A stretch of 22,419 nt of DNA from Cytophagales bacterium. GTDB taxonomy: Bacteria; Bacteroidota; Bacteroidia; Cytophagales; Cyclobacteriaceae. The position numbers and the translations under genes are program-made. Below the pieces are notes generated by a model. That model did not search any database and was not told the origin of the DNA. It saw nothing but the letters and a program-made list of their open reading frames with translations. Position 1 is the first letter of the stretch. Every line of letters starts with the position of its first letter. The DNA is taken from the NCBI GenBank assembly GCA_029262955.1, contig JAJCYL010000532.1:1-22419 (forward strand). Reading direction: 5' to 3'. Positions 9,458 to 17,529 of the stretch are shown in pieces.

Positions 9458-9533
9458 CGTCATTCCTGCGAAGGCAGGAATCTCTGAGTTAAGTAACATA
9501 CTCTGGGAGATTCCCGTTTTCGCGAGAATGACG
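9458..9533. repeat. REP-like double-hairpin inverted repeat
   Basis: Two 27-base arms (9458-9484 and 9507-9533) are inverted copies with 22 of 27 positions matching, around a 22-base spacer. Arm 1 folds on itself perfectly (ATTCCTGC, loop GAAG, GCAGGAAT). Arm 2 read on the minus strand folds with a 7-bp stem containing one G-T wobble. The arm core (GTCATTC..GCGAA..GGAATC) has the look of dispersed REP/BIME or small MITE repeats found in many bacteria. It lies between the convergent ends of the M14 and Rieske genes, where it may also end transcripts from both sides. No REP-associated transposase is in the window. Confidence 0.75.
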
Positions 9534-9549
9534 GGTTCTCCACAAGTTT

Positions 9550-10785
9550 CTAAATTTCCCCAATAACCTCTAAATACCACCTGATAAAATTATTGCAGAG
9601 ACTTTCGAATACAGGAGAATAGGGCCCTGGCTCATAAAAGCTGGAGTTTACACCCTGGTTATTTTGGGTGATAATGAACTTGTCTTCCTTGGTAGTGAAA
9701 TCCCATAATTCAATCAATCGGTCGGTGTCGTAATCTTTGCCTTCGACAGCATCACCATTTACAAACCAAACCAACTCCATTTCAGACTCTTTCAATCCCC
9801 TTGGCAAAAACCTGTACAACACGCAATGATCAGGATAATTGAGCATGAAGGTGAGTGGTCCGAATTGAAAATCTCCGGCACCACCGTCATATCCTTTAAA
9901 GTCACCCATCAACGGTGCCAGGGGCTGACCATCTAATGAGCCGGTTTTATACTTTTCATACAATGCGTATCGCAAATGGGAAATATCACACCCAAAAACA
10001 GGGGAATTTAAATATTGATTAGTCACCTCTGCCACAAATTGAGGTTGAAAACCCATTTCTTCAAGGGCTTTCTTTTTCATAGCCTCATTCAAGTGAGCCA
10101 CTTTAGAAGCCTCATCCCTTAAGGTATGGGATTTGGCATATTCCTTATGGGAAGGCCCACAATGATAGCATTCAAGATAGTTTTCTATTACCAATTTCCA
10201 ATTCGCATCTATGGGATAGGACCTTGTGGCAGCAACTTTGGCATTTCCCAGGTGATAAGGCGAAATGGCTGGAATGAGCTTGTCCGTTGCCAACTTAAAG
10301 TCCGCAGCTTCCGGATCACAATTGATAAAGACCATTCCCTCGAATATGTGAGTGTTTATCTTTTTTAGGCGATAATCGTCTTTATTGAAATCCTCACCCA
10401 TGGAGCGAGCTCCGATCAATTTGCCGTTAACTTCATAGACCCAGGCATGGTACGGGCAAATGAAGGACTTGGCATTACCTTTTTTCTGAGTGCAAACTCG
10501 GGCACCTCTATGTCTACAGGTATTAGCACTGGCACTTATATTTCCGGTCTTATCTCGGGCGATAATGAGGGAGTCCTCACCAACTTCCACGGTTTTATAA
10601 TCACCATTTTGTGGAATTTCACTAATGTGGCAGGCATAAAACCAGGATTTGAATATAATCTCAGACAATTCCCTTTGATAGATGACATCTGATCGATAGA
10701 AATAGTTTTCCAGTGCGAAGCCATCTTTCCCTTTTGCTATCGATATATTTTCGTCTGCAAATTCCTGTGAATCATTAAAATTCAT
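9550..10785 (-). CDS. Rieske [2Fe-2S] non-haem iron oxygenase, alpha subunit type
   Basis: A 411-residue cytoplasmic oxygenase. The Rieske domain is N-terminal: Cys90-x-His92 and Cys110-xx-His113 (CRH and CPYH) bind the cluster. The catalytic domain has NYLECYHCGPSH at 202-213, giving the mononuclear-iron histidines His208 and His213; Asp368 (KEDKF) is the likely third ligand by position, an inference. The ECYHC block and the C-terminal NNQGVNSSFYEPGPYSP stretch resemble the group containing glycine-betaine (GbcA), stachydrine and carnitine oxygenases more than aromatic-ring dioxygenases. Such enzymes need a ferredoxin reductase, which is not encoded nearby. A candidate promoter lies at 10818-10825. 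Oxidative demethylation of a quaternary amine is a reasonable guess; the substrate is not proven. Confidence 0.88.
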   Translation of the reverse strand: MNFNDSQEFADENISIAKGKDGFALENYFYRSDVIYQRELSEIIFKSWFYACHISEIPQNGDYKTVEVGEDSLIIARDKTGNISASANTCRHRGARVCTQKKGNAKSFICPYHAWVYEVNGKLIGARSMGEDFNKDDYRLKKINTHIFEGMVFINCDPEAADFKLATDKLIPAISPYHLGNAKVAATRSYPIDANWKLVIENYLECYHCGPSHKEYAKSHTLRDEASKVAHLNEAMKKKALEEMGFQPQFVAEVTNQYLNSPVFGCDISHLRYALYEKYKTGSLDGQPLAPLMGDFKGYDGGAGDFQFGPLTFMLNYPDHCVLYRFLPRGLKESEMELVWFVNGDAVEGKDYDTDRLIELWDFTTKEDKFIITQNNQGVNSSFYEPGPYSPVFESLCNNFIRWYLEVIGEI

Positions 10786-10817
10786 TCCTGCGGCGTATTA
10801 AATTGAAATGAGGTTAT

Positions 10818-10825
10818 CAAAAATA
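10818..10825 (-). promoter_or_regulatory. Candidate -7 box for the Rieske oxygenase gene
   Basis: On the minus strand TATTTTTG matches the Bacteroidota TAnnTTTG -7 consensus exactly and would place the transcript start about 25 bases before the ATG at 10785. No well-spaced -33 TTTG is present (the nearest TTG is 26 bases upstream), so confidence is limited. Confidence 0.35.
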
Positions 10826-10959
10826 TGTAAACTTTGTTTCACTCCTCTTTTCAAGTGCTGTTTTAGGAGTAATTGGTTGAGGAAAAAAATCCCGTGGTAA
10901 ATGAATCGCTGCCAATCTACCGAAGAGAAACACTATTTTAGTATACCAAACTAACTCCT

Positions 10960-12375
10960 ATGAAAAATTATGCCTCGCACCTGGTATTACTGATACTCAC
11001 TGTAGCGGCCTGCTCTCCTTCAGTCAAAGTAACTACTGGTTTTGACGTTGTTATTTACGGCGGTCAGGTAATGGATCCTGAATCTGGTACAGATGCTGTG
11101 CTAAATATTGGCATCATTGACGGTACCATTCGAGCACTTACTAAAGACAGCCTTTCCGGCAATCGTAATATCAATGCCAGGGGCCTCGTTGTTTCCCCTG
11201 GATTCGTAGATCTGCACTGTCACGGTATGACCAATGATGCATTTGCATTGATGGTCCAGGATGGGGTAACCACGGGGTTAGAATTGGAAGTAGGAACTGG
11301 AAACGTCAATCAGTGGTATGAGGATCAATCTGAGGCTCAGTATGTAAATTATGGAGTAAGTATTGGCCACATCAAAGTCAGAATGGAGGTAATGGGAGAT
11401 GAAGGTGGGTTTTTACCAAGCGGCCTGGCAAAAACCACTGTTGCAAATGAAGAGCAAATCTCAAAAATTAATGACCTTATTGAAATTGGTCTTGACCAGG
11501 GAGCTGTTGGAGTAGGCTTTGGATTGGCTTATACCCCAGCTGCAACAACGGCAGAATTCGAATCCGTATTGCAAATTGCTGCAAACAGAGGGGCGTCTTC
11601 ACATATTCATTTGAGGGCGGGCAAGGAAGGCTTAGAGGAAGCAATTAAAAGTGCAAGTAAGATCGGAGCTTCCTTGCACATCGTTCATATTAATTCCAGC
11701 GGTGCGGAGCATAGTGCCGAATTCATTAAACTAATAGAACAAGCTGTGGCTGATGGAAACGACATCAGTACAGAGGCCTATCCATATGAGGCAGGGATGA
11801 CCATGATTGAATCCAGCCTTTTCGACGAATGGGAAACCTGGGATGATGATCAGATTGGCATCCATCAATGGTCAGAAACTGGAGAGTTTTTAAATCGCGA
11901 GTCATTTGGTAAATACCGTCAACAGGGTGGTGGAGTGATCATTCATAGCCGAACAGATGATATGACGGAAGCTGCCCTCAACAGCCCCTTGACCATGATT
12001 GCCAGCGATGGATTTTTGGAGGATGGAAAAGGACATCCACGTACATCCGGAACGTTCTCAAAAGTGCTGGGTAAATATGTGCGTGAAAAGAAACTCTATT
12101 CGCTGATGGATGCTTTGAGACGAATGACTATTGCTCCTGCACAAAGGCTGGAAAAATATGTACCCGCAATGAGTAAAAAAGGGCGAATTAGAGTTGATGC
12201 TGATGCGGATATTACGGTGTTTGACCCAACCAGCATAATCGATAAAGCTACTTATACTGACCCGGCCATACCTTCTGATGGAATTGCATTCGTATTAGTG
12301 GATGGCAAGGTAGTAGTAGATGATGGAGAGCTCTTAACCGAGGCCAAATATGGTAAGGCGGTTAGAAAGGAATGA
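10960..12375 (+). CDS. D-aminoacylase-like amidohydrolase lipoprotein
   Basis: A 471-residue protein with a lipoprotein signal (LTVAAC, Cys18), so probably attached to the outer or inner membrane facing the periplasm. The fold is the amidohydrolase superfamily: small beta-domain, then GFVDLHCH (His86, His88), a GVTT block (102-105), SSHIHLR (His217) and IVHIN (His243) as likely metal histidines, SDG (Asp350) as the catalytic/metal Asp, then GHPRTSGTFSKVLGKYVRE (358-376) and MTIAPAQRL (389-397), which are hallmark blocks of N-acyl-D-amino-acid deacylases. In typical D-aminoacylases a Cys follows the GVTT block; here that stretch reads GLELEVG with Glu108/Glu110. It is probably a periplasmic deacylase or dipeptide-type hydrolase. 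It is divergent from the Rieske gene with a 174-base shared control region. Confidence 0.85.
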   Translation: MKNYASHLVLLILTVAACSPSVKVTTGFDVVIYGGQVMDPESGTDAVLNIGIIDGTIRALTKDSLSGNRNINARGLVVSPGFVDLHCHGMTNDAFALMVQDGVTTGLELEVGTGNVNQWYEDQSEAQYVNYGVSIGHIKVRMEVMGDEGGFLPSGLAKTTVANEEQISKINDLIEIGLDQGAVGVGFGLAYTPAATTAEFESVLQIAANRGASSHIHLRAGKEGLEEAIKSASKIGASLHIVHINSSGAEHSAEFIKLIEQAVADGNDISTEAYPYEAGMTMIESSLFDEWETWDDDQIGIHQWSETGEFLNRESFGKYRQQGGGVIIHSRTDDMTEAALNSPLTMIASDGFLEDGKGHPRTSGTFSKVLGKYVREKKLYSLMDALRRMTIAPAQRLEKYVPAMSKKGRIRVDADADITVFDPTSIIDKATYTDPAIPSDGIAFVLVDGKVVVDDGELLTEAKYGKAVRKE

Positions 12376-12444
12376 ACTCGTTTGGGAGAGCTGTTTCCGA
12401 GCGCTTTGGGCTCTTAATCACTACTTTTATCCGCCCATTGAATA

Positions 12445-12454
12445 CAGTATACTG
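12445..12454. promoter_or_regulatory. Perfect 10-base palindrome upstream of the permease gene
   Basis: CAGTATACTG is a perfect palindrome, followed 6 bases later by CAGTAC, a partial half-site repeat. It is 108 bases before the permease start. A transcription-factor operator is possible, but a 10-base palindrome can also occur by chance. Confidence 0.25.
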
Positions 12455-12562
12455 ACGATTCAGTACACCTGGCAAGGTTTTTCATAGAAGTAATTCCGAA
12501 CTTGTAACCTCTTAAGGTAAGCCCGGTATTTACTAATGTAAGAATCACTGAAATTAATCGTC

Positions 12563-14971
12563 ATGATCAGAAACCACCTCAAGGTTGCTATCCGGAATCT
12601 TCAAAAACACTCTTTCTATTCATTCATAAACATATTTGGACTGGCCATGGGTATGTCCGCTGGCTTTATGATCCTTCAGTATGTCTATTATGAAACCTCC
12701 TATGATCAATTTTTTGAAAATAAAGAGAATATTTATCGTGTTCAGTTGAATCGCTACAATAAGGGAGAGTTGCAGTCTGCCTGGGCTGCGGGCTGTGCCG
12801 GAGCAGGATATCATATGAAGGAAGATTTTCCAGAGGTAGATGATTTTGTTAATCTGCGGAAAAGTACCGCTTCCATATCCCATGACAAGAGATACTTCGA
12901 ACCTCAAAGTGCGTACTACGCAAAAGAGAATTTTTTCGAGGTGTTCTCAATTTCTCTACTGAGAGGAGTGGATAGTTTAGTTCTAAAAGAGCCTTACACT
13001 GTTGTTTTGAGCGAAACAATGGCCCATAAAATATTTGGTGACGAAGATCCTGTGGGTCAGATCATTGAGCAAAATGATAAATATAAATTTAAGGTGACAG
13101 GAGTGTTTCAGGATTTTCCTGAAAGATCTCATATGGAATTCGATGTACTTTATTCATTCGAAACTTATGTGATTTTTACATCTGAAGAAGTAAGAACGGC
13201 CTGGCAGTGGGATGGATTTCTCAACTATGTTGTGCTTTTTCCAGGAACCAATCCCACGGCCCTTGAGGCAAAATTCCCTGATTTTATTGAGAACAGAGTA
13301 GGGGAAGAATTACGCCAGTACGATGCTGGAATGGAATTTAACCTTCAATCATTGTCTGATATTCATCTAACCTCTAATTATTATGGAGAAATTAAGCCAA
13401 CCGGCGACAAGAACACGACTTACTTTCTTCTGATTATTGGCCTCTTCGTTCTCTTCATTGCCTGGATAAATTATATCAATTTAACGACTGCAAGGTCGAT
13501 GAGCAGGGCCAGGGAAGTAGGCATAAGAAAGGTGTTGGGAAGTGTCAAAGCTCAACTGATTAGCCAATTCATGTTTGAATCTTTTGCTATAAATTTCCTT
13601 GCCCTGGCATTGTCTGTTCTCGTAGTGATAGCTGTATTTCCATTCTTTAATGATTTAGTAGGAAGATCCACGTCCTATTCATGGCCTGATTCATACAACT
13701 TTTGGACAAGCCTCTCAATTACGTTTGTTGGTGGCGTATTGGTTTCTGGTTTTTATCCAGCTTTGGTACTATCCAATTTTAAACCGGTGGCCATCCTTAA
13801 GGGAAAATTTTCGGGGACGCAAAGTGGGAATTGGCTACGAAAAACACTGGTAACCTTTCAATTTTTAGTGTCCATTGTTTTAATCACAGGAACATTTGTC
13901 GTCTACCAGCAAATGGATTTTCTTCAGTCTCAGGATCTTGGGGTAAAAATTGATCGAACTTTGGTGGTGGAGACTCCCGATTTCAGCAGTGATAGTCTTC
14001 GTATGCTCCGTGATAATTCTTTCAGGAGCAGCCTGCTGAGTGAGTCAAGTATCAATGAGCTCACCTTGTCAACGACGGTACCGGGCCAGGATCCCGGTTG
14101 GAATGCTGGTGGTATAAGGTTAATTAACCAAACGGATGATGAGAGCAATCAATTCCGGATACTTGGAGTGGATGACCAATTTATTAATTTCTATGGCCTG
14201 GAAGTGATTAAAGGAAGAGGCTTCGACGGTTCTTTTGGAGCTGAAGAATCCAATGTTTTATTTAACCAAGCCGGGGCGAAAAGAATGGGATTCTCAAATC
14301 CAGAAGAATTGCTCAATAAGAAGATATTTTTCTGGGGGGACACATTTAACGTGGTGGGAATTGTTAAAAACTACCGGCATGAATCACCAAAACTGGCTTA
14401 TGATGCCAATATATTCCGCTATTTTAAGAAACCAGGGGGATACTACTCCATTAATATCGGTAGTTCAAACGTGAGAAATTCCGTGGAGAATGTGAGAGAC
14501 CATTGGGAGTCAGCTTATCAAAATAAGCCATTTAATTACTTCTTTCTGGATGACTACTACAATGAACAATATAAGTCTGAATTAAAATTCGGGTCTATTT
14601 TTGGGTTGTTTGCAGCATTGGCCATCATCGTGGCTTGCCTTGGTCTCTTTGGACTCTCTTCTTACATGACAACACTCCGTGCCAAGGAAGTTGGAGTCAG
14701 GAAAGTATTGGGCGCATCTCTCAAGCAATTATGGACATTGTTAACGGGTGATTTTCTCAAATTGGTCATGGCGTCAATTGTAGTATCTCTTCCCATTACC
14801 TGGTATTTGATCAAAACGTGGTTGCAAGAATTTGAAAGTCGCATTATTCCCGGAGTCAGCTTATTTCTTATACCAGCTTTAATATTGGTTGTGATTGCAG
14901 TAGCAACGGTTTCGTATCACACAATTCGTACAGCACAATTAAATCCGGTTCATTCCTTAAAGGAAGAATAG
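12563..14971 (+). CDS. FtsX/MacB-type ABC transporter permease
   Basis: An 802-residue inner-membrane permease in the long Bacteroidota arrangement. It has one N-terminal membrane helix (about 21-42), a MacB-like periplasmic domain (about 50-280), a first FtsX domain with helices near 287-308, 337-360, 383-402 and 429-449, a second periplasmic domain, and a second FtsX domain with helices near 680-702, 733-756 and 768-790. Each FtsX domain carries the conserved cytoplasmic loop: REVGIRKVLGS (317-327) and KEVGVRKVLGAS (708-719). Such permeases work with a separate LolD/MacB-type ATPase as mechanotransmission pumps for lipoproteins, peptides or drugs. No ATPase or membrane-fusion protein lies in the window, so the partner must be elsewhere. 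The ATG at 12563 gives the usual MIRNHLKVAIRNL start. Confidence 0.93.
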   Translation: MIRNHLKVAIRNLQKHSFYSFINIFGLAMGMSAGFMILQYVYYETSYDQFFENKENIYRVQLNRYNKGELQSAWAAGCAGAGYHMKEDFPEVDDFVNLRKSTASISHDKRYFEPQSAYYAKENFFEVFSISLLRGVDSLVLKEPYTVVLSETMAHKIFGDEDPVGQIIEQNDKYKFKVTGVFQDFPERSHMEFDVLYSFETYVIFTSEEVRTAWQWDGFLNYVVLFPGTNPTALEAKFPDFIENRVGEELRQYDAGMEFNLQSLSDIHLTSNYYGEIKPTGDKNTTYFLLIIGLFVLFIAWINYINLTTARSMSRAREVGIRKVLGSVKAQLISQFMFESFAINFLALALSVLVVIAVFPFFNDLVGRSTSYSWPDSYNFWTSLSITFVGGVLVSGFYPALVLSNFKPVAILKGKFSGTQSGNWLRKTLVTFQFLVSIVLITGTFVVYQQMDFLQSQDLGVKIDRTLVVETPDFSSDSLRMLRDNSFRSSLLSESSINELTLSTTVPGQDPGWNAGGIRLINQTDDESNQFRILGVDDQFINFYGLEVIKGRGFDGSFGAEESNVLFNQAGAKRMGFSNPEELLNKKIFFWGDTFNVVGIVKNYRHESPKLAYDANIFRYFKKPGGYYSINIGSSNVRNSVENVRDHWESAYQNKPFNYFFLDDYYNEQYKSELKFGSIFGLFAALAIIVACLGLFGLSSYMTTLRAKEVGVRKVLGASLKQLWTLLTGDFLKLVMASIVVSLPITWYLIKTWLQEFESRIIPGVSLFLIPALILVVIAVATVSYHTIRTAQLNPVHSLKEE

Positions 14972-15054
14972 CTACGAAGATTAGGACGCCCTGCGACCAT
15001 TCCTGGAGGAATAATTCTGATATTATTGATAAAAGTAATCTTAACGCTATCCTT

Positions 15055-15081
15055 GCATCTCTTTAAGAGAGCACCTAATTG
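15055..15081 (+). promoter_or_regulatory. Hairpin covering the ribosome site before a TTG start
   Basis: TCTCTTTAAGAGA (15058-15070) is a near-perfect palindrome, and flanking GC pairs (15055-15056 with 15071-15072) can extend it. Its right arm, AAGAGAG, is the only purine-rich Shine-Dalgarno candidate for the TTG start at 15079. An in-frame TAA at 15076-15078 stands directly before that TTG and rules out any earlier start. The structure could dampen translation. Confidence 0.4.
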
Positions 15082-16245
15082 ACATTTAAAAACCCAAAAC
15101 TCGTTAAGATTACCATTCTCTTTATCAGCATGATGACGGTAATGGCAGGCGCTACCATTGCACCTTCACTTCCGGAAATGAAAAGGACATTTATTGATCT
15201 TGAGAGTGCAGACACCCTGGTTAAATTGGTGCTTACGATTCCCGGTCTATTTATTGCTTTGACCGCACCTTTTTCAGGATGGATCATTGATAGATTTGGC
15301 AGAATTCGATTGCTGGTATCAATGCTATTGCTATATGCAGTAGCTGGCTCATCCGGCCTTTACTTAAACACTTTGCCTGAAATCATTATTGGAAGAGCAT
15401 TTCTGGGAATTGGAGTAGGAGGGATAATGACCACTGCCGTCGCACTGATAGGAGATTATTTTGAAGGTGAAGAAAGACGCAAGTTTTTGGGGACGCAGTC
15501 AGCTATAATGGCCTTTTCTGGCACTGTTTTTATTTCTACCGGCGGATTTCTGGCAGATATTCATTGGCGTTACCCTTTCCTGATTTATGGATTAGCACTA
15601 CTGGCTGTTCCTTTGGTTCTTATTTACCTCAAAGAGCCTGAGAAAACACCCTCGAATTCAGTTGATGGAGTCCCTGAAGTCAAAATACCTTCAATAGCCT
15701 GGACAGTTTATGTCCTTGCATTTCTTGGGATGGCTGTTTTTTACATGATGCCTGTCCAGGTACCATTTCTAATTCAACAAATTTCGGATGTCGGTAATAC
15801 TGCAACGGGTTTGGCTCTTGCTTTTGCCATGTTTGTAGCCGGAACAACCTCTTATAACTATCCGAGGTTTAAAAGGCGATTAACACATTATCAGATCTAC
15901 GGAATCTCTTTTTTTACCATTGGAGTTGGCTATACAGTTTTGTCTTTTGCAGACAGCTATGAGATGGTTTTTCCAGGCCTAATGATAGCCGGGGCTGGAG
16001 CGGGATTTATAATGCCAAACTCCAATTTGTGTCTTGTAACACTTGCTTCTCCTGAAATGAGGGGTCGCATTCTGGGACTTTTAACCACATTTATATTTAT
16101 GGGACAATTCGCTTCCCCGCTCATGTTTCAACCGGTAATTAATATGACCTCAATTAGTGAGGGGTTTTTGTATCTGTCGTTGGTGATGATGGTTTTGGCC
16201 GTAATCAGTTTGGTGAGAAATAAAAGGCTGGTTAGTGACCACTGA
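15079..16245 (+). CDS. Major facilitator superfamily (MFS) drug/solute transporter
   Basis: A 388-residue membrane protein of the usual 12-helix MFS length. Signature motif A is at 67-80 (GWIIDRFGRIRLLV, with Asp71, Arg72, Gly74, Arg75) between helices 2 and 3, and RAFLGIGVGG at about 110-119 matches the helix-4 region. It resembles DHA1-type efflux carriers, but the substrate cannot be read from the sequence. I kept the TTG start at 15079 because an in-frame stop directly precedes it and the next start (Met18) would cut into helix 1. The gene follows the permease gene by 107 bases on the same strand. A small palindrome after the gene (16315-16333) may be its transcript end. Confidence 0.88.
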   Translation: MTFKNPKLVKITILFISMMTVMAGATIAPSLPEMKRTFIDLESADTLVKLVLTIPGLFIALTAPFSGWIIDRFGRIRLLVSMLLLYAVAGSSGLYLNTLPEIIIGRAFLGIGVGGIMTTAVALIGDYFEGEERRKFLGTQSAIMAFSGTVFISTGGFLADIHWRYPFLIYGLALLAVPLVLIYLKEPEKTPSNSVDGVPEVKIPSIAWTVYVLAFLGMAVFYMMPVQVPFLIQQISDVGNTATGLALAFAMFVAGTTSYNYPRFKRRLTHYQIYGISFFTIGVGYTVLSFADSYEMVFPGLMIAGAGAGFIMPNSNLCLVTLASPEMRGRILGLLTTFIFMGQFASPLMFQPVINMTSISEGFLYLSLVMMVLAVISLVRNKRLVSDH

Positions 16246-16314
16246 GCAAGAAAATTTAATATTTAGCATAATGTCATTTGGCTGTCGTTATTCAATCACT
16301 GAAATTAGAACTAT

Positions 16315-16333
16315 CGTTGTTTAACAACGTTTT
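16315..16333 (+). terminator. Small palindrome with T-tail between the MFS and TlpA-like genes
   Basis: CGTTGTTTAACAACG (16315-16329) is a palindrome around one base and is followed by four T. As RNA it can form a 6-bp stem with a 3-base loop. It could be a weak terminator for the MFS gene, or an operator for the TlpA-like gene, whose ATG is 22 bases further on. Confidence 0.3.
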
Positions 16334-16354
16334 ACCAATGAGTTACAACAAGTT

Positions 16355-17476
16355 ATGAGATACTTAGCATATATATACTTATTTGCCGCGGTGCTTTTGA
16401 CAGCATGCCAAGGAGGCGAAAATAAAAAGAAGGCAGGTTTAAAAGTTAGTGGTGAAGTAAAAAAACTGAACCCTGGTGTCAGAATTTACCTTGAAGAAAT
16501 TGATGGCAGCTCATTTATGGCAGTCGACTCGACACAAGTGAGTGGCAACAATGACTTTGAATTCATTGTCAATATCGATCAGCCATCGTTTTACAGAGTG
16601 AATTTTGATGATAATCAATATGTAAATTTCATTCTGAACAAAACGTATGTTGTTTTTAATGCTGATGGGTATAATCTAATTGGTTTCGCCGAGGTAAAGG
16701 GATCTCCAGATACAGATTATTTCTTTGAAATTGCAGCTATGCGAGAAGAATTTCAGCGCAATTTGCAGAATTTGAATTCTCAATTCCGCTTAGCCCGTTC
16801 TGGTGGGGATATGAAGTCGGCACTGCATCTACAGCAACAGTACGTAGTGCTTGAGGCTCAGTTTAACAAATCTCTCAAGCAGAAAATATGGGACATAGGT
16901 CCTTCAATTACTGCATTATTTGCCATTAACTACCTGGCAGATGTAGAAAAAGAGTTTGCTTTCCTGGACAGTTTGGCCGATAGATTTCAAAGCGCTCTCC
17001 CAAACTCAAAATTTACTTCACAATTGTTACTTCAGGTTAACCGTATGAGTAAACTGGCAGTTGGGGCAGTGGCTCCGGAAATTGAACTTCCGGATCCTGA
17101 CGGTAATCCGGTTAAGCTGTCCTCATTACGTGGCCAGCATGTCTTGATAGATTTTTGGGCTGGTTGGTGTAAACCTTGTAGAGTTGAAAATCCTAATGTT
17201 GTGAGAATGTACAATAAATACCACGACAAAGGATTTGAAATATTTGGCGTTTCATTGGATCGTACCCGTGAGCAATGGTTGGCAGCGATAGAACAAGACG
17301 GTTTGATGTGGGAACATGGATCAGAGCTCAACTATTTCCACACTCAGGCAGCCCAGGATTATAGCATTAATGCTATTCCCGCTACTTATTTGATCGATCC
17401 GGAGGGTCGGATCGTAGGGAAAAATTTAAGAGGACCATCTCTTGAGTCCAAACTGGAAGAGATTTTTCAGAATTAG
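16355..17476 (+). CDS. DUF4369-thioredoxin (TlpA/ResA-like) lipoprotein
   Basis: A 373-residue periplasm-facing lipoprotein (lipobox LTAC, Cys18). Residues about 27-110 look like the DUF4369 beta-domain common in Bacteroidota, followed by a helical linker (about 120-235) and a thioredoxin-fold domain (about 236-373). The redox motif is WCKPC (Cys272, Cys275), with the cis-Pro motif AIPATYLIDPEGRIVG after it. By family knowledge it is a membrane-bound thiol-disulfide oxidoreductase that reduces periplasmic cysteines, often in cytochrome c maturation or stress; no cytochrome genes are here, so the client is unknown. It starts with ATG at 16355 and ends just before the terminator hairpin at 17486. 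Confidence 0.92.
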   Translation: MRYLAYIYLFAAVLLTACQGGENKKKAGLKVSGEVKKLNPGVRIYLEEIDGSSFMAVDSTQVSGNNDFEFIVNIDQPSFYRVNFDDNQYVNFILNKTYVVFNADGYNLIGFAEVKGSPDTDYFFEIAAMREEFQRNLQNLNSQFRLARSGGDMKSALHLQQQYVVLEAQFNKSLKQKIWDIGPSITALFAINYLADVEKEFAFLDSLADRFQSALPNSKFTSQLLLQVNRMSKLAVGAVAPEIELPDPDGNPVKLSSLRGQHVLIDFWAGWCKPCRVENPNVVRMYNKYHDKGFEIFGVSLDRTREQWLAAIEQDGLMWEHGSELNYFHTQAAQDYSINAIPATYLIDPEGRIVGKNLRGPSLESKLEEIFQN

Positions 17477-17485
17477 AGGCATAAA

Positions 17486-17508
17486 AAAGGTCGCTGTAGG
17501 CGACCTTT
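17486..17508. terminator. Bidirectional terminator between convergent genes
   Basis: AAAGGTCGC (17486-17494) and GCGACCTTT (17500-17508) form a perfect 9-bp stem with a 5-base loop. On the minus strand the stem runs into a T-tract (17483-17488), making a canonical terminator for the DUF2911 gene. On the plus strand the T-run is shorter, but it sits 10 bases after the TlpA-like stop codon and probably serves that gene too. Confidence 0.85.
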
Positions 17509-17529
17509 AAACCTTAAGTTTTGCTTCGT

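Noticed and set aside
9395..9580. A 61-codon minus-strand frame ending the Rieske gene region
   Set aside because: It is the translation of the REP-like repeat (contains the familiar IPAFAGMT stretch) and overlaps the real ends of both flanking genes.
17032..17331. 99-codon minus-strand frame inside the TlpA-like gene
   Set aside because: It overlaps the conserved thioredoxin domain in antisense and has no ribosome site or recognisable domain.
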